This document shows, one piece after another, positions 57,944 through 64,000 of a stretch of 64,000 bases of DNA (position 1 is the stretch's first letter; every line of letters begins with the position of its first letter). The DNA comes from Polyangiaceae bacterium (lineage in GTDB: Bacteria; Myxococcota_A; Polyangia; Polyangiales; Polyangiaceae): contig JAICUB010000004.1 of the NCBI GenBank assembly GCA_025936045.1, positions 124,001 to 188,000 of the forward strand, in the 5' to 3' direction. A program made the translations under genes and the position numbers. The notes under the pieces are model-generated. The model was not told the DNA's origin and searched no databases. It saw nothing but the letters and a program-made list of their open reading frames with translations.

Positions 57944-60900
57944 CTAACGCGCGACCAGCCTGGCCTCGGCCGCGCGAAGCTCTTCGTGATCCTCCCCCGC
58001 GTCTCGCGACCTCGACAATAACTCGCGCATCCTGGCGAGCTCCGCGTTCCCGGGACCCGGCAGCGGGTCACCGAGACTCAAGAGCGCGCGAAGCTCGAGC
58101 TCGTGGGCTCCCTGCGCGCGGGCGACCGCTGCCGCACGCAGGATTTCTTCGCGCCAGCGCGGGTCCTTCCCGCCGCTCGCAGCGTGCTGGATTTCGCCGC
58201 GCAGGCGGTGGTGCTCGGAGGCCATGAAGGCTTCTCCCGAGCGCTTTGCTTGGGCGTCCGCCTCGTCGAGCGTCACGAGCGCGCTCGCGGCGTCGCCGGC
58301 CGCGCGCTGACACAACGCGAGCCCCCACAGGAAAAACGGGCGATTGAGCTCGGCGCCGCCCGCCTGCCAGAGGCCGAGCATGTGCGTGAGTACCGGAATC
58401 GACGCCGCGGGCTCCGCGCTGCCCCGCGCGATCGCGCCGTGCATGCTGGCCGCACCGAGCCACACCGGAAAGCCGTGTTCCTCCGCGATCGCGGCGCCGC
58501 GTGCGGCATGCTGCGCAGCTTCGGCGAAACGCCCGCGCGCGTTGTTGTGAAGCGCGGCGAACGCATGCGCGTAGGCGCGATTGAACGGACGCAGCAGCCG
58601 CTCCGCGAGCTCGAGCGCCTCGGCCTGCACCCGCTCGGACCTCTGCACCTCGCCCATCATCCAGGCGACGATGGCCTGGAGCGACAAGCTCGCCACGCCC
58701 GGATCCTGCAACGAGGGGTACGCGAGCGTCTCACCGTCGTGCGCACGATAAAGCGCGATCGCGCGCTCGAGCTCGACGCGGCCGGCGGCGAGCGCGCCTT
58801 GATACACGAGCGTGTAGCCGAGGGCCGTCGCGCTCTCGATCAAATCCGCGGGGCTGCCGCTCTGCTCGGCGACGCGCACGCATTCCTCGGCGAGGTCGCG
58901 CGCCGTAGCGAGCTCGGCGCGCACGATGTAGAAGGTGCAGAGGCCGCGGAGCGCCGGGAACAGCACGGCGTGGTTCGCGTGTTTGCGGCAGAGCTCGAGC
59001 GAGCGGCGATACGCCGCCTCCACCTCGGGCGCCGCGTAACCCTGCGTCGCCGACGTCGCGAGTCCGAGCGCGACGGAGAGATCGATGTCGTGTTCGTCGC
59101 GCAGCGGCGACGGCTCGAGCCGCGCCACGAGCTCGAGCCCGCGCAGGAGGTGCCTGCGCGCCTCCATGTGCGCGGCGTGCGCCGAGGCGACGCGCGCGGC
59201 TTCACGTAGATACGCGATCGCGCGCGGGAAAGCGCCGGCCTCGCGGAAATGGTGTGCGAGCACGGCCGGGTCCTCGGTGCGTCCCTCGCGCACGCGCTCC
59301 TCGAGCACGTCGCCGATACGCTGATGAAGCTCGCGCCGCGTACTGCGAAGCATCATCGCGTAGGCGGCGTCCTGGAGCAGCACGTGCTTGAAGCTGCAGG
59401 CGGCGCGCGCGTCGGCCGGGACGCGCACGATGTCCGCGTCGGCCAGCGTCGTGAGCGCGGACGCGACCTCGGCTTCGGGCACGGCCAAGACGGCCGCCAG
59501 GAGCTCGCGCGTGAACTCACGACCGATGGCGGACGCCACGTGCACCACGTCCTTCACGTCGGCGATGCGATCGAGACGAGCCGCGAGCGAATCCTGCAGC
59601 GCCGAAGGGATCGCGCCGAGCTCCGGGCCGCGCACGCCGCCGCCCTCGGGGGAGAGCGCGCCCGCTTCGAGCATGGCTTTCGTGAGCTCCTCGACGAACA
59701 GCGGGACGCCCTCGCCCTTCGCGAGGATGTGCTCGACGGTCGCCGGGCCGAGCGGCTCGTCACGCGTCAGCTCGCGCACGAGCCGCTCCGAGTCGGCGCG
59801 GTCGAGCCGCGTCAAATCGAGGAGCGTCGTGGGGCATTTCGGCAGGTCGGCGTTTGCGCCGGGGCGGACCGTGATGACGACGAGGATCGGTCGCTCGGCG
59901 ATGCTCGCGACGACCTCGTGCAAAAGCTCGATCGTCGTCGGATCGGCCCAGTGCAGATCCTCGACGAGCACGAGCAGCGGAGCGACGCGCGCCGCCGAGT
60001 AAAACTGCTGCTTGAGCGCGAAGAAGGTGCGCTGCTTCAGTCGCTCCGCGGAATCACTGAACGGGGAGAAGCGGGCGCCGAACGGGATGTCGAGGAGCGA
60101 GGCGAGCACGCGCGTGAGGCCCTCGTCGGAACTCGAGCTCGTGCGCGCGACGAAATCGGCGACCTTGTCGAGCTTCGAGCCCGGCGTGTCGTCGGGCAGG
60201 ATCGCCGAAGCGCGCTCGATCTGCCGGATGACGGGAAAGAGCGCCGAGTCCTGGAAGCGGGGCGCGCACTGATAGCGGAGGATGGAGTGCGGCTCGGCGG
60301 CGACGCGCTGCCGGAGTTCGTGAACCAGCCGCGATTTACCGAGGCCGGCCTCGCCTTGGATCACGACGAGCTCACCTGCGCCGCTCCGAGCCGTTTGCCA
60401 GGCCGAGAGCAGCGCCGCCATTTCCTTCTCACGGCCGACGAGCGGAAGCTCGGGCGAGCGGCGCGGCGCTCGAGCCGCGGCGTCCTGCTCGCGACGCTCG
60501 CGCAAGACGTGCCACAGGGGAACCGGCTTGTCGAAGCCCTTCGGCGTGCTCGCGCCGAGCGAGGCACACTCGAAAGACGCCTCGACGAGGCGCTTGGTGA
60601 CCTCGGATATGACCACCGAGTCGGGCGCGGCACCCGACTGCAGGCGCGCAGCGAGGTTCGTCGTCTGGCCGAAGACGACTTCGTCGAACGACGTGCCCGA
60701 AACGAGCAGCGGATCGATGACGACGACGCCGGTCGCGAGCCCCACGCGCGCATGCAACTTGACCTCGAGGTGCGTGTCGAGCGCGCTCACGGCCGAGACG
60801 AGCTCGAGGCCGGCGCGCACGGCGCGCGCGGCATCGTCCTCGTGCGCGACCGGATAGGAGAAGAGGGCGAGCACCCCGTCGCCCATGTAGCTTACGATGA

Positions 60901-61207
60901 AGCCTTCGTGACGAGCGATGACGTCGCGTGCGCAATCGCGAAACGCATGTAGAACCTCGCGCAAGTCCTCCGGATCGAGCCGAACCGAGAGACTGGTCGA
61001 GTCGACGAGATCGCAGAAGAGGACGGTGGTTTGTCGGCGTTCGGGGTTGCCGAGCGGGCTCCGGCGCTGGCCGCTGCCGGGCCGGCCCGCACTCTGCGAC
61101 TTCGGCTGGCCTGCCGGCTCCGCGTCACTCGCTCCAGACACGACCGCGCCGCACGCGGCGCACACCGGGCCGTCGGGAACCTCGCGGTGACAGCGGACGC
61201 ACTGCAC
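57944..61207 (-). CDS. Class III adenylate cyclase domain-AAA ATPase-TPR regulator
   Basis: The 1087-residue protein has an N-terminal zinc-ribbon-like pair (CVRCHRE, CAAC). A class III cyclase domain lies at about 57-230 (VLFCDLVDSTSLS and MGDGVLALF supply the metal Asp residues). A helper AAA ATPase domain follows with Walker A GEAGLGKSR near residue 286 and a VLVEDLHWADPT Walker B. The C-terminal half has TPR-like helices. This architecture is common in high-GC bacteria and usually regulates transcription or signalling. cAMP production is possible but not certain; the lone cNMP-kinase at 48944 is a plausible effector. Confidence 0.9.
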   Translation of the reverse strand: MQCVRCHREVPDGPVCAACGAVVSGASDAEPAGQPKSQSAGRPGSGQRRSPLGNPERRQTTVLFCDLVDSTSLSVRLDPEDLREVLHAFRDCARDVIARHEGFIVSYMGDGVLALFSYPVAHEDDAARAVRAGLELVSAVSALDTHLEVKLHARVGLATGVVVIDPLLVSGTSFDEVVFGQTTNLAARLQSGAAPDSVVISEVTKRLVEASFECASLGASTPKGFDKPVPLWHVLRERREQDAAARAPRRSPELPLVGREKEMAALLSAWQTARSGAGELVVIQGEAGLGKSRLVHELRQRVAAEPHSILRYQCAPRFQDSALFPVIRQIERASAILPDDTPGSKLDKVADFVARTSSSSDEGLTRVLASLLDIPFGARFSPFSDSAERLKQRTFFALKQQFYSAARVAPLLVLVEDLHWADPTTIELLHEVVASIAERPILVVITVRPGANADLPKCPTTLLDLTRLDRADSERLVRELTRDEPLGPATVEHILAKGEGVPLFVEELTKAMLEAGALSPEGGGVRGPELGAIPSALQDSLAARLDRIADVKDVVHVASAIGREFTRELLAAVLAVPEAEVASALTTLADADIVRVPADARAACSFKHVLLQDAAYAMMLRSTRRELHQRIGDVLEERVREGRTEDPAVLAHHFREAGAFPRAIAYLREAARVASAHAAHMEARRHLLRGLELVARLEPSPLRDEHDIDLSVALGLATSATQGYAAPEVEAAYRRSLELCRKHANHAVLFPALRGLCTFYIVRAELATARDLAEECVRVAEQSGSPADLIESATALGYTLVYQGALAAGRVELERAIALYRAHDGETLAYPSLQDPGVASLSLQAIVAWMMGEVQRSERVQAEALELAERLLRPFNRAYAHAFAALHNNARGRFAEAAQHAARGAAIAEEHGFPVWLGAASMHGAIARGSAEPAASIPVLTHMLGLWQAGGAELNRPFFLWGLALCQRAAGDAASALVTLDEADAQAKRSGEAFMASEHHRLRGEIQHAASGGKDPRWREEILRAAAVARAQGAHELELRALLSLGDPLPGPGNAELARMRELLSRSRDAGEDHEELRAAEARLVAR

Positions 61208-61340
61208 GATTGAGCAAGCGTACTACCACGGCGCGCGCTCGCGTAGGCAAAGCCGCGGCGGGCTTGCGGGAACCTTGGGGCGCCGCCCTTCGCGCGTCGG
61301 CACACGCGCGGCCCACTGACTTCGCGGCCGCTCGGGCAGC

Positions 61341-62477
61341 CTAGGGACAGCTAGCTTGCCAGGCTATTTTCGTGTTCGTCGGGTCCGTCGTGTCGCCGCT
61401 GTAGTTGTTGAGCCACATGACGCTGCTCGACGGATCGGTGCTCGTCGCCGTCGTGCTGATCGAGCTCGCGGCGTCGAAGGTGAAGCTCTGCGGGGTCGCA
61501 AGGCTGACCGAGATCGAGTCGACGTAAACGACCGTCTTTGCCGGCGCCGGGTTCGTCGCGTTCGCCCCCGCGATCTCGATGCCGATACGCTTGATGCTGT
61601 TCTTCGTGAGGTTGGTCCCCCGCGGGTCTTCCGCGCCGACGTTCCAGCTCATGGTCTTCCACCCAGCGCCCACGAAGGAGGCGATGGTGGAGATGTTGCC
61701 CGGCGCAGGATTCAGAAAATGGAAGCTCCCCGAGTCTTGAACGAAGAGATCGACGATGCCGCCGGCGCCCGACGATACGTAAAAGTCCATCGAGACCGTC
61801 ACGGTGGTGGCGCTCATATCGACGGGACTCGTGAAGGAAACGTCGAAGTGCGCCTTGTCGCTCGCAGCAGTGAGCGGAACCGTGAGGACGGCGCAGCCGG
61901 TGCGCCCGCTCCCGCCCGAGCCTCCCGCGCCGGCCATGCCCGCGCTCGACCCAGCGCTGCCGCCACTGCCGCTCATGCCGGTCGTACCGCTCATGCCGGC
62001 TCCCGAGTTGCCGCCCGTCTCGACGCCGCCGGAACCCGCGCCCGCGGAGCCGCCCTTTCCCCCACTGCTGCCACTGCTGCCGCCACTGCCGCCCTTGCCC
62101 GAGCTGCCGCCCGATCCGCTGGTGCCGCCCTCAGCCGTCATGCCGGCCTCACCAGCCTCCCCCGCCATCTCGCTGCCGCCGGTCCCGCCCAGCATGCCAC
62201 CCCCGCTGGCGCCGGCTCCGCTCGTGCCGCCACGGCCGGCCCCCACGCCGCCCGCACCGCCGACCAACGGCGCACCGCCGGTCGAGCCGCCGGTCGACCC
62301 GCCGCTACCGCCCGTGGAGCCGCCCGTGCCGCCGCCACCGGTACCCCCCTGGGCGTCGGTACCACCGGTGCCACCGGACGTGTCACCACTGCCAACGAGG
62401 AGCGACGGGTCGTAGACGTTGCAGCCCACCGCGATCAAGATCGCCCCGGCCGCCACTCGTCGTACGTTTCGGGTCAT
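61341..62477 (-). CDS. Gly-rich lipoprotein with C-terminal beta-sandwich domain
   Basis: The 378-residue protein has lipobox IAVGC (Cys19). Residues about 30-195 are a Gly/Ser/Thr stalk with GGSGGS and GMSGTTGMSG-type repeats. The C-terminal about 180 residues look like a carbohydrate-binding jelly roll: VTVSMDFYVSSG, FLNPAPGNISTIASFVGAGWKTMSW, RIGIEIAG and VVYVDSISVS. This resembles CBM-type sandwiches attached to secreted glycosidases. No catalytic domain is present. It shares its architecture with the CBM3-like lipoprotein and the pectate lyase in this window. Confidence 0.75.
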   Translation of the reverse strand: MTRNVRRVAAGAILIAVGCNVYDPSLLVGSGDTSGGTGGTDAQGGTGGGGTGGSTGGSGGSTGGSTGGAPLVGGAGGVGAGRGGTSGAGASGGGMLGGTGGSEMAGEAGEAGMTAEGGTSGSGGSSGKGGSGGSSGSSGGKGGSAGAGSGGVETGGNSGAGMSGTTGMSGSGGSAGSSAGMAGAGGSGGSGRTGCAVLTVPLTAASDKAHFDVSFTSPVDMSATTVTVSMDFYVSSGAGGIVDLFVQDSGSFHFLNPAPGNISTIASFVGAGWKTMSWNVGAEDPRGTNLTKNSIKRIGIEIAGANATNPAPAKTVVYVDSISVSLATPQSFTFDAASSISTTATSTDPSSSVMWLNNYSGDTTDPTNTKIAWQASCP

Positions 62478-62646
62478 GGTCCGCCGGTCTTTCGCTCTGC
62501 ACCGTTGCTGCGGGGGTAGCCCGCCGCACTACGCCCCCAATCTAGCAGGATTTCAGGCCGCTCGCCCAAAGACGCGCGACGGAGGCCGCCCGCATGCTTT
62601 CGTCGACGCGCGGGACGTGAGTCGCCGCTACACTCGGCCCGCGGCC

Positions 62647-64000
62647 GTGCTCTCTCGCCCGTTCGTCATGGTTCTCATCGGGGCGCTCTCGCTCGCATGC
62701 GGGGCGGAGCCGAAACACGTGCCGCTCGGCCCGCCGGTCCCGGCGCCGGCACCCGCCGACCTCGCGCCCGAAATGACCGAGCGCGGCTCACGCAACGCGA
62801 CGTTCGTCAATCACGGCGGGCTCTTCATGCCTGAGCAGATGCCGTCGCAAGCGGAAGCCTTGAAGCGCCTCGGACTTCAGATCGATCCGGCGCTGCTCTC
62901 CGACCCGCTGTCGGATCTGCTCGCCTCGATCGTAAACTTCGGTGGTTGCTCGGCGTCGTTCGTTTCGGCGGACGGGCTCATTGCGACGAACCATCACTGC
63001 GCCGTCGCCGCGCTCCAGTACAACTCCACGCCCGGCGCGAACCTGCTCCACGACGGCTTCGTCGCCAAGTCGCGGGCCGATGAGCGCTTCGCGGGCCCGA
63101 CCCAGCGCGTTTACGTCACGCGCAAGCTCACCGACGTCTCCACGCAAGTCCAAGCCGCGCTCGCTCCGATCACGGATGATTTGGAGCGCGAGCGCGCGTT
63201 CGAAAAATTCGAGAAGACGAGCGTGGCCGCTTGCGAACGGCCGGGGCACGGGACGCGTTGCGAGCTCAAGCGCTTCTACGGCGGACTTCGCTATTATTTG
63301 ATCGAGAAGCTCGAGCTAAGGGACGTGCGGCTCGCGTTCGCCCCGCCCGCCGGGATCGGCAACTACGGCGGTGAAATCGACAATTGGCGCTGGCCGCGGC
63401 ATACCGGTGACTTCTCGCTGTTCCGCGCCTACGTGGCGAAAGACGGCGCCGCCGCCGATCACGCCGACGACAACGTCCCCTACGAGCCGCCGCATCACCT
63501 CGAGCTCGCGAACGCACCGCTCGCCGCCGGGGACCTCGTCATCGTGGCGGGCTATCCGGGGCGCACCTCGAATCTGGCCGTCGCGAAAGAGCTCGAGGAC
63601 ACGATCGCGTGGACGTACCCGCGCCGCATCCAGATGTACGACGCGTATACCGCCGCGCTCGAGGCCGTGACGGCGAGCGACGCGGACGCGAAGCTCAAGA
63701 GCACCGGTTACATCCGCCGTTTCGGCAACTTCCGCACGAAGCACCGCGGGGAGCTCGAAGGGTTCGCGCGCTTCGGCGTGCTCGAGAAGAAGCGCGCCGA
63801 GCAAGCCGCGCTCGCCGAGTTCATCGCGGCCGACCCCGAACGCAACCGGCGCTTCGGCGCGGCGATCGCCGACCTGGATGCCGCCTTCGCCGAACGGGAT
63901 CGGACGCGCGAGGAAGACACCGCGCTCCGCTCCGAGATCCTCATGCCGCAGCTGGTTTCGGCCGCAACGCTGATTGTGCGCATGGCCGAGGAGCGCCAGA
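62647..64000 (+). CDS. S46-family dipeptidyl-peptidase, partial (cut by window end)
   Basis: The frame runs off the end of the window, so 451 residues are visible. A lipoprotein signal (MLSRPFVMVLIGALSLAC from GTG 62647; ATG 62668 possible) precedes the S46 domain: GGLFMPEQMP, TNHHCAVAALQ with the catalytic His, and NWRWPRHTGDFSLFRAY with the catalytic Asp, then VIVAGYPGRTSNL. The nucleophile Ser should lie beyond the window. These are exported DPP7/DPP11-type enzymes that remove N-terminal dipeptides, used by proteolytic bacteria. Confidence 0.93.
   Translation, partial: MLSRPFVMVLIGALSLACGAEPKHVPLGPPVPAPAPADLAPEMTERGSRNATFVNHGGLFMPEQMPSQAEALKRLGLQIDPALLSDPLSDLLASIVNFGGCSASFVSADGLIATNHHCAVAALQYNSTPGANLLHDGFVAKSRADERFAGPTQRVYVTRKLTDVSTQVQAALAPITDDLERERAFEKFEKTSVAACERPGHGTRCELKRFYGGLRYYLIEKLELRDVRLAFAPPAGIGNYGGEIDNWRWPRHTGDFSLFRAYVAKDGAAADHADDNVPYEPPHHLELANAPLAAGDLVIVAGYPGRTSNLAVAKELEDTIAWTYPRRIQMYDAYTAALEAVTASDADAKLKSTGYIRRFGNFRTKHRGELEGFARFGVLEKKRAEQAALAEFIAADPERNRRFGAAIADLDAAFAERDRTREEDTALRSEILMPQLVSAATLIVRMAEERQ

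Noticed and set aside
59249-60952. 567-codon plus-strand frame opposite the cyclase/ATPase gene
   Set aside because: Composition is R/E/D/A-rich without motifs, while the minus strand encodes a complete cyclase-ATPase-TPR protein.
61356-62519. 387-codon plus-strand Ala/Arg-rich frame
   Set aside because: It is the antisense of a Gly-rich stalk, which always yields an open Ala/Arg/Pro frame.

Overview
This window looks like chromosomal DNA of a high-G+C, predatory-type myxobacterium (Myxococcota, probably the Sorangium/Polyangium side). The reasons are strong GC codon bias with long meaningless antisense frames, five eukaryotic-like Ser/Thr kinases in 64 kb, an FHA-type sigma-54 activator, a CarD-like CdnL, and several secreted lipoproteins with long Gly/Ser/Thr linkers. 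The assignment is inference from content; there is no rRNA marker. I see no tRNA, rRNA, CRISPR array, insertion sequence or prophage.

Layout. 0-7.7 kb: CBM3-like lipoprotein, TPR protein, M23 peptidase, orphan histidine kinase and a GAF-like protein. 7.7-14.8 kb: two GT-C-type membrane proteins, an HU/IHF protein, a lipoprotein, CdnL and a PduO-type adenosyltransferase. 14.8-25.4 kb: a signalling block with three Ser/Thr kinases (two flanking an FHA/sigma-54 activator), a GlnD-like ACT-only protein, a propeller-dihaem peroxidase and an Eis-like acetyltransferase. 25.4-29.9 kb: NagZ overlapping a dihaem lipoprotein, a small lipoprotein, a GNAT, an MFS carrier and the decayed remnant of a CE2-type esterase.

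30.0-36.5 kb: a tightly coupled tmoABCDE-like diiron monooxygenase operon. It runs by overlapping codons into a PAS/HisKA_2 sensor kinase and is followed by a REC-PAS-kinase-REC hybrid. All six diiron ligands and the Rieske ligands are present, but no reductase gene is seen. 36.5-43.8 kb: PilZ-fused Ser/Thr kinase, luciferase-like monooxygenase, acyltransferase-3, pectate lyase lipoprotein, a membrane-anchored protein of possible alpha/alpha-barrel fold, and a DUF1993 protein with a clear intrinsic terminator. 43.9-48.8 kb: a TRAP transporter set (TatT, DctP, fused DctQM with a cysteine-repeat tail). 48.9-50.3 kb: Ser/Thr kinase with a cyclic-nucleotide-binding domain.

50.4-57.9 kb: a five-gene operon of phytoene-desaturase-like flavoprotein, unknown protein, polyprenyl synthase, enoyl-reductase-like protein and a tandem acetoacetate-decarboxylase-like protein. 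It looks like an unassigned isoprenoid or lipid-modifying pathway and is, with the monooxygenase-kinase operon, the best candidate for something undescribed. 57.9-64 kb: cyclase/ATPase/TPR regulator, Gly-rich lipoprotein, and an S46 peptidase cut by the window end.

The largest stretch without an intact gene is 29710-30047, which holds the esterase remnant and the tmo upstream region; all other gaps are below 300 bases.
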